Origin: Coix lacryma-jobi var. lacryma-jobi
Taxonomy: Eukaryota; Streptophyta; Magnoliopsida; Poales; Poaceae
DNA: 64,000 bases
NCBI GenBank assembly: GCA_009763385.1
Contig: CM019826.1
Location: 58,525,127-58,589,126, forward strand
Reading direction: 5' to 3'
The notes below the pieces were generated by a model. That model was not told the DNA's origin. It did no database searches and saw nothing but the letters and a program-made list of their open reading frames with translations. A program made the position numbers and the translations under genes. Positions 46,922 through 58,558 of the stretch are shown in pieces. How positions within the stretch are numbered: the first letter of the stretch is position 1; each line of letters starts with the position of its first letter.

Positions 46922-49845
46922 CTCAACTAAGGTCCTTCCCGAAGCAAGGACAAGGAGAGTCAACATAAGTTCCATTTTATCACTGAGCCTGAAGCTCAGA
47001 AATGCGACGACATGCTTGTCGATGCAAAAGGAAAATGGCGAAGACATCCAAATGGATGAAAAGTGAGAATGACCTTATCAAACGATGACTTTGATATATT
47101 TAGGGACTTTAAGTGATCCCTAAGATATCATGAAAGTCGTAATGCAATGTTCGAATGAACCAGCAGAGTTTGGCCATACACGCTCCTGCAGAGCATCTAT
47201 AACATATTGAATGGTCATGCATGCACCTGAAGGGCATATGAAATATTTTTCGCAAGTTATGAATGTTGGTTTTATCCCCAAAGTAAAGTCTCAGTCCAAC
47301 TGCACCCCCGCCTTTACACCTAGTACGTGAGGAAGAGTTCAGTATTTCCCATCTGTGTGTTATTAGTTGGGTGGTATACGTACCAATACCGCCACATCAG
47401 CATACACTAAAGAGAACCCACCAGAAGTTGGGATATATGAGCCTATGACTTGGGATCTTCATAGGGCTCGGTATGTCGATTGCTTTTCCCGCCATTAGGG
47501 GGAGATAGGCATCCAGAAAAATGTTGGGAAATTGCATGGAATAAAAGGATGCATTCCTTATACGCACACACTAGTCAATCTGAACCAGAAGTTCAGAAGA
47601 TTATACATTTGCAAATTGTTGCAAATGAGCTACCAAATTCCTTCACTAATCATACAAGTGACAAGATCGCATTTACCTGTAGTAAGTGCGTCGGAGAGAG
47701 CATGCGTAGCCCAGAAGGTTACCAACTCTATTTGTCTCCATCCGATCCTAGGTTGAGGGGGAGACCTCCGAGAGCTTAGACAAGGTTTTGCGGAGACGTC
47801 TGCAAAAACAAGGTCTAAAGCCACTTGCATCACTTGAGGAATTAGTTGAGGAAGCTCGACCTGAAGTCGAGAATGCCCCAGAAGAGGCAACTCAACCTAA
47901 AGTTGAGGAGGTCCCTGAAGGACACCATCCTGAAGATGGAAATCCCAATGCGCCGCGCGCACATCGCATTGGAAGATCGGAACACCCCAACTCAATCGTT
48001 ATGGGAAATCACGATGAGTGGGAAGATGATCATGAGGAGATCGCCACTAATTATGTGCAATCGGGGGAGTCATATCATAGAAAGACTACAATTGATGACA
48101 TATATTTTGCCTAAAAAATTGCTGACTCAATGGATCCGGATCAAGAACCAAAGTCCATGATTGAGTGCCAGAAGCATTTAGATTGGGACAAATGGAAAGT
48201 AGCAATTAAGGCAGAATTGCGCTTGCTTCACCATAGAGAGGTTTTTTGGGCCTGAAGTTCCAACACCTCCAAGAGTCATCCCTGTAGGATGCAGAAGGGT
48301 TTTCCTTCGGAAGAGGAATAAAGATTGCTAGGTGGTACGATATAAAGCGAGGCTTGTGGCACAAGGGTTCACACAGAGACCCAACATCGATTACAATGAA
48401 ACATACTCTCCTGTCATGAGTGGCATAACGTTCCGATATCCCGTATATATGGCAGCTAACTTGAGTTTAACAAATTCAAGTTAGCTGCCATATATACGGG
48501 ATATCAGAATGTTATGCCACTCATGCCATATATACGAGATATCAGGAAATTTCACACGTTGATGGATGTCATGACCGCATACTTGTATGGGTCACTTGAT
48601 TCGGAAATATATATAAGAGCCCCTGAAGGACTCAAGATCCCTGGACCGAATCAAAACTACAACATGTTCAGCGTTCGCCTGCAGCGATCGTTGTATGGGT
48701 TAAAACAACCCGGAAGGATGTGGTTCAACCGATTAAGTAACTTTCTCCTGAAGAGAGGTTACACAAATAATGATGATTGTCCCTGCGTCTTCATAAAGAA
48801 ATCCAATGAAGGATTTTGCATCATCTCAGTTTATGTCAATGATTTGAATATCATCGGGACCTCAAGGGACATTGAGAAAGCAATGGCTTATCTCAAAGCA
48901 GAATTTGAGATGAAAGACTTGGCTAAAACCAAGTTTTGTTTGGGCCTGCAGCTCGAACACCTCCCTGAAGGAGTCTTCGTATATCATTCTACTTACACTA
49001 AGAGGGTACTTGAAAAGTTCAATATGAACAAGTGACACCCTCTTAAAACCCCCATGGTAGTCTGGTCCCTGGAAGCGGACAAGGACCCATTCAGACCCAG
49101 GGATGATAATGAGGAAGTATTGGGACCCGAAGTTCCATATTTAAGCGCCATTGGAGCACTCATATTGCTTGCAAACTGCACAAGGTCGGATATTGCATTT
49201 GCAGTAAATTTGTTGGCAAGGTATAGTGCTGCCCCAACTAAGAGGCATTGGGTTGGCGTCAAAACCATCCTACGATACCTTCAAGGTACCCAAGACCTTG
49301 GTCTATGGTTCCCGAAGAATCAAACCTCGACCATGGTGGGATATGTGGATGCTGGCTGATCCCCATAATGTCAGGTCCCAGACTGGTTCTGTGTTTCTCT
49401 ATGGTGGTGCAGCCATTTCCTAGAGGTCTATGAAGCAGACCCTGGTTGCCACATCGACGAACCACTCAGAGATAATCGCCATGTATAAAGACCACACATG
49501 AGTGTGTTTGGTTGCGGCGAATGATCAACCACATCCTGAAGTTATGTGGTATGTATGTCGATGACACCCCCACCATTGTCCATGAGGATAATGTGGCTTG
49601 TGTTGCACATATGCATATGGGCTATGTCAAGAGCAATCTCACAAAACATATTGCGCTCAAGTTCTTTTATCCTCATAAGCTACAGAAGAGTGGGGAAATA
49701 AATGTCCTACGGACAAGGCCATGTGACAATCTGGCAGGTTCGTTCACAAAAATCTTTGTTGGCCCCTAACTTCCACCGATGTGTCAGTGGAGTTGGCTTG
49801 AGACGTCTTAGAGAATTGCAGGATTCAGGGGGAGATTTCCACTGA
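46922..49845 (+). pseudogene. pol: Element E pol remnants (integrase tail, RT, RNase H)
   Basis: Recognisable blocks are the integrase C-terminal/linker part (about 47475-47780), a Glu/Pro-rich linker (47788-48110), RT from about 48235 to 49035 and RNase H blocks to about 49845. The RT catalytic box reads Y-V-N-D instead of Y-V-D-D (near 48835). A foldback duplication at 48415-48525 sits in RT, and many stops and shifts break the frame. The hairpins continue through this coding part, at 47580-47596, 47706-47722, 47855-47871, 47891-47907, 47911-47923, 47925-47939, 48961-48973 and 49528-49550. Not functional. Confidence 0.85.
48415..48525. repeat. Foldback: 50-bp inverted repeat with 11-bp spacer inside RT
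   Basis: Arms 48415-48464 and 48476-48525 are reverse complements with two mismatches. A partial third copy of the right arm (about 48524-48546) follows in direct orientation. The left arm is the native RT coding sequence, so the right arm is an inverted duplication. Confidence 0.92.
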
Positions 49846-49861
49846 ACCATAGCTCATGATC

Positions 49862-50104
49862 GTGATCGTGAAGATCACAAGTCAGTCCCAAAGACCTGGC
49901 TCGGAAATCAACTGTTGTACTCTTTTTCCCTTGATGAGTTTTTTCCCACTGGGTTTTCTCATGCAAGGTTTTTAACGAGGCAACATGTGCAACATAAGTG
50001 GTGCATGTGATGTACTCTTTGCTCCTACCCTTTTTTCCCACTGGGTTTTTGGGGGGAGTTTTTTTAACGAGGCATGAACATAGCATATAATTGGCCAAGG
50101 GGGA
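49862..50104 (+). other. Element E 3' noncoding region and polypurine tract
   Basis: Contains a perfect 6-bp hairpin with a GTGAA loop at 49862-49878 and two TTTTTCCCACTGGGTTTT-type repeats (about 49923-49960 and 50030-50075). The AAGGGGGAG tract at about 50097-50105 adjoins the LTR. No gene. Confidence 0.75.
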
Positions 50105-50105
50105 G

Positions 50106-50363
50106 TGTTGTGAATCTAGTGTGAACACTAGAGAAAATTGGTGGCCAATTAAATGAACATGTGAGGGAGGAAAGTCTTCTAGTTTACACACTTCACCCCC
50201 TTATAAATAGAAGGGGTGACTTCAGCTGTAACACACATATCTCAGTGAAAAGTAAAAGTGAAATACAAGAGCAGAAGCTCCCTCTCCTCCCAACTCTCTG
50301 TGTCCATGCTTTTGTGTTCTTGAGTTCTTGAGTGAACATACAATAGAAAGCTGATTTCTAACA
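50106..50363 (+). repeat. 3' LTR of element E (258 bp)
   Basis: TGTTGTGAATC at the start and …TTTCTAACA at the end, with TTATAAATAG (50201-50210) as TATA box and a short transcribed leader. It directly follows the purine tract. No matching 5' LTR was found. Confidence 0.85.
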
Positions 50364-50529
50364 TCCACATCTTTTCTTGTCCACATTTGCACTAAATTCC
50401 TTTGCAGTGCGGTATACCTAGTTTTAGATTTGTAGCCAGTTACTAACCTTTTTCAATGGGTAGTACAAACAAGGGGTAATTCTCTTTTGTTATCAGAAGG
50501 TGTTGTCATTTGTTGGACAATAGGACTTA

Positions 50530-50790
50530 CTTCCTCCATCCTAAATTATAAGTCATTTAAAAATCTTGGAGAGTTAAAGTTTTCTAAGTTTGATCAATTT
50601 ATATAATAAGATAATAATATTTAACAATACCAACTAAGTATCATTAGATTCTTTATTAGTTACATTTTTATAATATACCTATTTGATGTCATAAAATTTT
50701 ATATTTCTCTCTATAATTTTGGTTAGATTTGAAAAAGTTTTGACTCTCCAAGATTCTTGGAGTGACTTATAATTTAGAACAGAGAGAGTG
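50530..50790. mobile_element. Stowaway-like MITE
   Basis: TA target duplications (50528-50529 and 50791-50792) flank a 261-bp AT-rich unit. Its imperfect terminal inverted repeats are built on CCTCCATCCTAAATTATAAGTCA and its complement. It shares its ends with the MITE at 51167-51425. Nonautonomous Tc1/mariner derivative. Confidence 0.8.
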
Positions 50791-51166
50791 TAAGAAATTG
50801 AATTGTTTTTGACATATGCCAATCTAAATTCTTTTACAGGTTTTATTCAGGGGACACCTTACGCTATTGGACATAATTAGAACATCGTGAAGAAAATAAG
50901 AAACATATCATTCATGCGTGTCGAGTGCCAGAAGCGATGACTGCAATTCTTCGCTTTCTTTGATGGCCTTTTAATGTTTAGATTGAGTTTTAGCAGGATC
51001 ATGTTTCTGTTATATCAAACATTTGTCATAATAGGTTTAATTCTCTTGACTGCAAGTTTGCAAGGGATGAAATGATTTAATCTATTATAAAAAAAAAATC
51101 AAATAGTCATTCCGAATACAAATCTATTAATACAAATTTTATGCCCTAGATATATTTTGACTAATA

Positions 51167-51425
51167 CTCCCTCTATCTCAAATTATAAGTCATTCTAAAA
51201 ATCTTGGAGAGTCTATTTTTTTTAATTTTGACTAAAATTATAAAGAGAAACACAAAGATTTATAAGATCAAATATGTATATTATGAAAATATAACTAATA
51301 AAGAATCCAATTGTACTTAGTTGGTGTCATAAATATTATTATTTTATTATATAAATTTAGTCAAAGTTGAAAAACTTTGACTTTCCAAGATTCTTGGAGT
51401 GTCTTATAATTTGGGATGGAGATAG
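51167..51425. mobile_element. Stowaway-like MITE, better preserved copy
   Basis: TA duplications at 51165-51166 and 51426-51427. The ends CTCCCTCTATCTCAAATTAT and the near complement ending …GGGATGGAGATAG form the inverted repeats. 259 bp, AT-rich core, no coding capacity. Confidence 0.85.
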
Positions 51426-52021
51426 TAGTTGATAAAAATTTGTAAGATTAGACTTTTCTTATAATAAATATATTTATTAGTTCTATAAACGAAGTGACAA
51501 ATACACTTAGGGTGTGTTTGGAATCCACTCAGTAAACTAGGCCATTTGACTTGAAATTTGATATTCTACCGCTTTTCAAAATTCATATATAAGCATATCA
51601 CAAATTCATAGGATGAGAGAGAAATAGATTCTATGGATCACCAAGCAATATTTCTACTTTGCAACTGATAACACTCTCTTCAACTCGTTGTACTGTACAG
51701 TAGAAATACAATATATGAGTATCTCTCTTGTATACCAACCAATAATATACAAATATAATCTATATAGAACTATATTAACTTAATTAATGTGTCTAAATCA
51801 TGATTCTTAAAATAAATTCAATTCTAATGATCAAAATAGACCCTTATATCATTTATTTATAGACAGTGTGAGTTATGTACGCAAACAGTACTGTCTATGT
51901 AGAGTCCTAGGAATAGTTTCTTCTATATACCACCATTCTAAAGAGAGGCCACCGTAATCCTACAAGAAAAATAACCAATGGCCATGGATGAAGCACAGAG
52001 ATATGGAGTAGTAGTATAGTA

Positions 52022-52406
52022 CACTACGTAAAAAAAGCTCTACGAGTACATTTGGGTTTTCCACTGTAAAGGCGGTTGGTGATGTAACCGTCCCTACAGT
52101 GGAGTGCCCGGCCCGGAGGTTGTTAACCGCCCTTACAAATGCCCACTGTAAGGGCGGTTGATGATTGAACTGCCCTTACAGTGGCATTGTATTTGTAAGG
52201 GCGGTTAGTTCCAACCGCCCTTACAAATGTCCACTGTAAGGGCAGTTGGTGATTGAACCGCCCTTACAGTGGGAATTTGTAAGGGCGGTTGGTGATTGAA
52301 CCGCCCTTGCAGTGGGATCATTTGTAAGGGCGGTTCAATCACCAACCGCCCCTACAAATGCCCACTGTAAGGGCGGTTCAATCACCAACCGCCCTTACAG
52401 TGGGAT
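52022..52406 (+). mobile_element. CACTA-like terminus with subterminal palindromes
   Basis: Starts CACTACGTAAAAAAAGC, a CACTA-type terminus, followed by at least eight GTAAGGGCGGTT/AACCGCCCTTAC words in both orientations. These pair into large stems, for example 52135-52195 and 52325-52406. Such subterminal repeats bind the transposase in CACTA elements. No matching TAGTG end could be paired with it in the window, so it may be one end of a large or broken element that includes the following tandem array. Confidence 0.45.
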
Positions 52407-55400
52407 CATTTTTTTTGGTGATTTTTGTATGTTTGTGTTTATAAGACTTCATTTATGTATGTATGTATGTGTGTGACTAGATTTATGTATGTGTGTTACT
52501 AGATTTATGTATGTGTGTGACTGTCCACATTTACTCCAATCTTTTCACAAATCTCACTTAAACCTTGTAAGAGATGTGTCCACTTGTGAAGCATCTACGA
52601 TGCCACTTGGTTAAATCCTTTCATATTTTTCCTAGAGTTTAGGTGGCCAATACATGTCACCCCACTAAATTTGAGGATTTTTTGAGAAACTAATGAATTT
52701 TTAAATATTTTTTTAAGTTCTAGGAGTTTTAAACCCCGGCAGCTCACAGATGAGATTTGGGACACTAAATGACCTCTAGTGAGGAAGTGTTGAGTACCAA
52801 AGTTGTAGGTAGCAACATCATGCATATTTTTTGTATAGGCCATCCCATTATTTGGCGCTTTTTAATAGGGTCAAAGATTTAAAATTCAAATTTTGAGAGA
52901 GTTTTATGCCGCTAAAGGATTTAAAAGTGGCCCTTATGAAAAAGTTTTGAATACCAAAGTTGAAGAGGACAACATGATCTATAACTTTTGTTTTGGTCAT
53001 TCCTTTATTTGACACTGTCATAGCACACACTGTCCACATCTACTCCAATCTTTCACAAATCTCACTTAAACCCTATAAGAGATGTGTCCACTTGTGAAAC
53101 ATATACGATGCCACTTGGTTGAAATCCTTTCATATTTTTTCCTAAAGTTTAGGTGGCCAAGGCATATCACCCCACCAGATTTTAGGGTTTTTTGAGAAAC
53201 TAGTGAATTACTGATTTTTTTTATTTCTAGGAGTTTTAAAGCCCGACAGCTCGCAGATGAGATTTGGGATACTAATTTACTTCTAGTGAGGAAGTGTTGA
53301 GTACCAAAGTGGAAGGTAGAAACATCATGCACATCTTTTGTATAGGCCATCTCATCATTTGGCCCTTTTTTATATGGTCAAAGATTTGAAATTCAAATTT
53401 TGAGAGAGTTTTATGCCACTAAGAGATTTAAAAGTGGCCCTTATGAAAACGTTTTGAATACCAAAGTTGAAGAGGACAACATGATCTATAACTTTTGTTT
53501 TTGTGATTCCTTTATTTGACACTGTCATAGCACACACTGTCCACATCTACTTCAATCTTTCACAAATCTCACTTAAACCCTAAAAGAGATGTGTCCACTT
53601 GTGAAGCATATATCATGCCACTTGGTTGAAATCCTTTCATACTTTTTCCTAAAGTTTAGGTGGCCAAGACATATCACCCCACCAGATTCTAGGATTTTTT
53701 TGAGAAACTAGTGAATTTTTGAATATTTTTTTAAGTTCTAGGAGTTTTAAACCCCGACAACTCACAAATGAGATTTTGGATAATAATTTACCTCTAGTGA
53801 GGAAGTGTTGAGTACCAAAGTTTTAGGTAGCAACATCATGCACATCTTTTGTATAGGCCATCTCATCATTTGGCGCTTTTTTATATGGTCAAAGATTTGA
53901 AATTCAAATCTTGAGAGTTTTATGCCACTATGGGATTTAAAAGTGGCCCTTATGAAAAAGTTTTGAATACCAAAGTTGAAGAGGACAACATGATCTACAA
54001 GTTTTGTTTTGGTCATTCCTTTATTTGACATTGTCATAGCACACACTGTCAACATCTACTCCAATCTTTCACAAATCTCACTTAAACCTTGTAAGAGATG
54101 TGAACACTTGTGAAGCATCTACGATGCCACTTGGTTAAATCCTTTCATATTTTTCATAAAGTTTAGGTGGCCAATACATGTCACCCCACTAAATTTGAGG
54201 ATTTTTTGAGAAACTAGTGATTTTTTGAATATTTTTTAAGTTCTAGGAGTTTTAAACCCTGGCAGATCACAAATGAGATTTGGGACACTAAATGACCTCT
54301 AGTGAGGAAGTGTTGAGTATCAAAGTTGTAGGTAGCAACATCATGCACATTTTTTATAGGCCATCCCATTATTTGGAGCATTTTTATATGGTCAAAGATT
54401 TGAAATTCAAATTTTGAGAGAGTTTTATGCCGCTAACGAATTTAAAAGTATCCCTTATGAAAAAGTTTTGAATACCAAAGTTGAAGAGGACAACATGATC
54501 TACAACTTTTGTTTTAGTCATTCCTGTATTTGACATTGTCGTAGCACACACTGTCCACATCTACTCCAATCTTTCACAAATCTCACTTAAACCCTATAAG
54601 ACATGTGTCCACTTGTGAAGCATATATGATGCCACTTGGTTGAAATCATTTCATATTTTTTCCTAGAGTTTAGGTGGCCAAGACATATCACCCCACCAAA
54701 TTTTAGGATTTTTTGAGAAACTAGTGAATTACTGATTTTTTTTATTTCTATGAGTTTTAAAGCCCGGCAGCTCGCAGATGAGATTTGGGATACTAATTTA
54801 CCTCTAGTGAGGAAGTGTTCAGTACCAAAGTGGTAGGTAGAAACATCATGCACATCTTTTGTATAGGCCATCTCATCATTTGGCGCTTTTTTATATGGTC
54901 AAAGATTTGAAATTCAAATTTTGAGAGAGTTTTATGCCGCTAAGGGATTTAAAAGTGGCCCTTATGAAAATGTTTTGAATACCAAAGTTGAAGAGGACAA
55001 CATGATCTATAACTTTTGTTTTTGTCATTCCTTTATTTGACACTGTCATAGCACACACTATCCACATCTACTCCAATCTTTCACAAATCTCACTTAAACC
55101 CTGTAAGAGATGTGTCCACTTGTGAAGCATATAGGATGCCACTTGGTTGAAATCCTTTCATATTTTTTCCTAAAGTTTAGGTGGCCAATACATGTCACCC
55201 CACCAATTCTAGGATTTTTTGAGAAACTAGTGAATTTTTGAATATTTTTTTAAGTTCTAGGAGTTTTAAACCCCCGACAGCTCACAAATGAGATTTTTGA
55301 TACTAATTTACCTCTAGTGAGGAAGTGTTGAGTACCAAAGTTGTAGGTAGCAACATCATGCACATCTTTTGTATAGGCCATCTCATCATTTGGCGCTTTT

Positions 55401-56380
55401 TTATATGGTCAAAGATTTGAAATTCAAATCTTGAGAGAGTTTTATGCCACTAAGGGATTTAAAAGTGGCCCTTATGAAAAAGTTTTGAATACCAAAGTTG
55501 AAGAGGACAACATGATCTTCAAGTTTTGTTTTGGTCATTCCTTTATTTGACATTGTCATAGCACACACTGTCAACATCTACTTCAATTTTTCACAAATCT
55601 CACTTAAACACTGTAAGAGATGTGAACACTTGTGAAGCATCTACGATGCCACTTGGTTAAATCCTTTCATATTTTTCGTAAAGTTTAGGTGGCCAATACA
55701 TGTCACCCCACTAAATTTGAGGATTTTTTGAGAAACTAGTGAATTTTTGAATATTTTTTTAAGTTCTAGGAGTTTTAAACCCCGGCAGCTCACAAATGAG
55801 ATTTGGGATACTAAATGACCTCTAGTGAGGAAGTGTTGAGTACCAAAGTTGTAGGTAGCGACATCATGCACATTTCTTTTATAGGCCATCCCATTATTTG
55901 GAGCATTTTATATGGTCAAAGATTTGAAATTCAAATTTTGAGAGTTTTATGCCGCTAACGAATTTAAATTATCCCTTATGAAAAAGTTTTGAATACCAAA
56001 GTTGAAGAGGACAACATGATCTACAACTTTTGTTTTGGTCATTCCTTTATTTGACATTGTCGTAGCACACACTGTCTACATCTACTCCAATCTTTCACAA
56101 ATCTCACTTAAACCCTATAAGACATGTGTCCACTTGTGAAGCATATATGATGCCACTTGGTTGAAATCCTTTCATATTTTTTCCTAGAGTTTAGGTGGCC
56201 AAGACATATCACCCCACCAAATTTTAGGATTTTTTGAGAAACTAGTGAATTACTGATTTTTTTTATTTCTAGGAGTTTTAAAGCCCGGCAGCTCGCAGAA
56301 GAGATTTGGGATACTAATTTACCTCTAGTGAGGAAGTGTTGAGTACCAAAGTTGTAGGTAGCAACATCTTGCACATCTTT

Positions 56381-56943
56381 CACTACTAGAGAAATGGCCT
56401 TTGGGCGATAGACAGATTCGGACATTAGCCTCGAATATTTTTGTGTCCGGGGCTAAAAGTTCTTTAGTCCCGGTTGGTAACACCAACCGGGACTAAAGGT
56501 TCCTTTTCCTCGAGGCAACCGAGAGGCAACCGGGGCTAAAGGGTCAGTGTTCTTTAGTCCCGGTTGGTAATACCAACCGGGACTAAAGGTCCTACCTTTA
56601 GTCCCGGTTGGTATTACCAACCGGGACTAAAGGACCTTTTAGTCCCGGTTGGTAACACCAACCGAGACTAAAGGTCCTTCCAGACACAATTTAAAAAGAA
56701 GGAGTATCCTATTCTGTTAGATGTGTAGTGTAGCTCAGTTGGTAACGCGCGCACGTGAAGGCTAACTGTGCGGTCTTGAGTTCGAATCTCCACAGCCACA
56801 ACATTTTTTCGTTTTTATTCCAAACCTTTAGTCCCGGGTTGAATACTGTAGCAAACCTTTAGTCCCGGAACCGTAGTCCCGGGTCCAGAACCGGGACTAA
56901 AGGTCCCTAGGACCCGGGACTAAAGGCCCATCCTCTACTAGTG
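56381..56943. mobile_element. 563-bp CACTA-type miniature element
   Basis: TTT target duplications (56378-56380, 56944-56946) flank CACTACTAGAGAAATGGCCTTT and its near complement at the right end (22-bp inverted repeat, about four mismatches). Subterminal hairpins of the CTTTAGTCCCGGTTGGT type lie at 56460-56680 and 56820-56930. It has no transposase; it must have been moved by an autonomous CACTA element. It inserted in monomer b of the tandem array. Confidence 0.9.
56723..56798 (+). other. tRNA-like segment inside the CACTA miniature element
   Basis: A-box-like TAGCTCAGTTGG (56731-56742) and B-box-like AGTTCGAATCT (56779-56789), at tRNA spacing, with a D-arm-like start and a …CAGCCACA end. 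The acceptor and T stems pair poorly and the anticodon arm is not clean, so it is a tRNA-derived relic or an internal RNA polymerase III promoter rather than a working tRNA gene. Confidence 0.5.
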
Positions 56944-57600
56944 TTTTGTATAGGCCATCTCATCATTTGGCGCTTTTTTATATGGTCAAAGATTTGAAAT
57001 TCAAATTTTAAGAGAGTTTTGTGCCGCTAAGAGATTTAAAAGTGGCCCTTATGAAAAAGTTTTGAATACCAAATTTGAAGGAGACAACATGATCTACAAC
57101 TTTTATTTTGGTCATTCCTTCATTTGACACCGTCGTTGCACATACTGTCCACATCTACTCTAATATTTCACAAATCTCACTTAAACCATGTAAGAGATGT
57201 GTCCACTTGTGAAAAATATGCGATGACACTTGATTGAAATCCTTTCAGATTTTTTCCTAGAGTTTAGGTGGCCAAGACATGTCATCCCACCAAATTCGAG
57301 GATTTTTTTTGAAAACTATTAAATTACTGATTTTTTTAAGTTCCAGGAATTTTAAAGCCCGACAGCTCGCAGATCAAATTTGGAACAATAAATGATCTTT
57401 AGTGAGGAAGTGTTAAGTACCAAAGTTATAGGTGATATGTATATCAAAGTTGAATAGAGATTGAAACATAATTTAAATTCATCAAAATTTGCTTCTGAAA
57501 AAATAAAACAAAAAAGACTTTACTGTACACACGGCCATTTCCGAAAACAGGCCAGCCCACCACGTCGCCGTGAATTTCTTCTGTGGACAAGAATCAGCCA

Positions 57601-58339
57601 TGTTGGGACGCACTTGCCCGACCTCCGCACTTGTGCAGGGGAAGGAGCGAAGGCGGCCAAGTGTCGGATGCAATAGCGAAGGTTAGACGGAAGGAGAAAG
57701 TGCTCAAATTCTCTAAAAAAGGTCCCCCCTTACACTGTTCATCCCCTTGGTATTTATAGGGAATGCCAAGGGGCACGGGCCAAATTACAAAAGGGTACAG
57801 GAAAGATTCCTCGTCTCCGCGCAGGGAGGAAGGGCAAAAGCGTAAATACACAGCTGAAGCGGAAACCCTAATCGGTCACACCCCAGCGCGCCGCCTCCTG
57901 GCCCTTGTTCACCTTCGGGGAGTGGAGCGGCGGTCTTGACCTTCGGCCGCGCTCGCCCTTGGGCCCGCGCGCCTTCGCCATCCGCCGGACCTCCGGCTCT
58001 GCTTGCTTCCGGGGAGGGAGAGCGAAGGTTTGACCTCCGGCCGTGCTCGCCGGACCTTCGGCTTCGTTTGCCTCTGGGGCGACGCACACTTGCCGCTTGC
58101 CCGGACCTTCGCTCCAAGCGAAGGTGACGTCGTGGTTCAGCGAAGTTTCCTGCAGTGCGACCGTCGCCTTAGACCTGCACGGAAGCACAACAAAGCGACG
58201 AGGGTTGGCCTCGCATCCGGGGTCAGGGTAACGGTCTTCAACAGAAGCGGGACCTCGCAAGCACACCAGGCGTTGCGCGAGGGCTAACTTTGAGCACCAG
58301 TTCGGGCGGTGCTTCTGCCGAGGGTCCCTTCCCCCAACA
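57601..58339 (-). repeat. LTR-like block upstream of the three-exon gene
   Basis: Read on the minus strand it begins TGTTGGGGGAAGGGACCC (58339) and ends …CCCAACA (57601). A TATAAATA box lies on the minus strand at 57750-57757. GAAGGT/ACCTTCG words are frequent (57900-58150), a style seen in Tat-type Gypsy LTRs. The five bases on each side do not match and no clear primer site follows, so the element assignment is tentative. Confidence 0.4.
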
Positions 58340-58558
58340 GTAGCCCCTCGTTGTCTTGGATCTAAAAGAACATGTTTAGGCCCAAGCAGCGCCTTTTTAA
58401 GGGGGACAAAAGCAGGGCCCTCGGCAGCGACGCCCGCGGCTGCTTTGGGCTGGGCCGTTGTGGTGTTGTTTTGTACTATTGAAGCCTGTTTCGTTTTTTG
58501 CGCCGCGTTCTTTGGTTGTCGTGTCGACTTCGTCGGGTGAGGGGCTTGTCTCTCGGCC

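Larger units (their letters stand above)
43430..50363 (+). mobile_element. Element E: decayed plus-strand Copia element rich in small hairpins
   Basis: Leader (43430-44508), gag (44509-46921, interrupted by insertion F), pol remnants (46922-49845), a purine tract and a 258-bp 3' LTR (50106-50363). Short LTRs beginning TGTTGTGAATC suggest the Retrofit/Ale or Tork side of Copia rather than a Sirevirus. No 5' LTR or primer site was found; the left boundary is set where the characteristic hairpins begin. Protease and most of the integrase are missing: only about 560 bp separate the zinc knuckle from the integrase C-terminal part. Confidence 0.8.
50364..52021. other. AT-rich sequence without a gene; holds two MITEs
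   Basis: Apart from the two Stowaway-like elements below I see no coding region, RNA gene or LTR end here. Confidence 0.6.
52521..57440. repeat. Tandem array of nine ~508-bp monomers with trimeric higher-order structure
   Basis: The landmark CTGTCCACATCTACTCC starts at 52521, 53030, 53537, 54046, 54551, 55058, 55568, 56072 and 57145, a spacing of 504-510 bp. The last gap is enlarged by a 563-bp CACTA element. Diagnostic differences show three monomer types in the order a-b-c-a-b-c-a-b, then a divergent last unit. Types a and c have TTTTTGAATA after GAGAAACTAG; type b has ATTACTGATTTTT and TCGCAGATGAG. Same-type units are 1,521-1,525 bp apart. Minus-strand open frames of 82-105 codons recur in the monomers but look incidental. 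Confidence 0.92.

Noticed and set aside
52595..56425. Recurring minus-strand open frames (82-105 codons) in the tandem monomers
   Set aside because: Their recurrence follows from the repeat. Length and end vary between monomers, and no promoter or domain is visible. A coding origin of the monomer is not excluded but not supported.
56723..56798. A functional tRNA gene
   Set aside because: A and B boxes are present, but the acceptor and T stems are mismatched and there is no normal seven-base anticodon loop.
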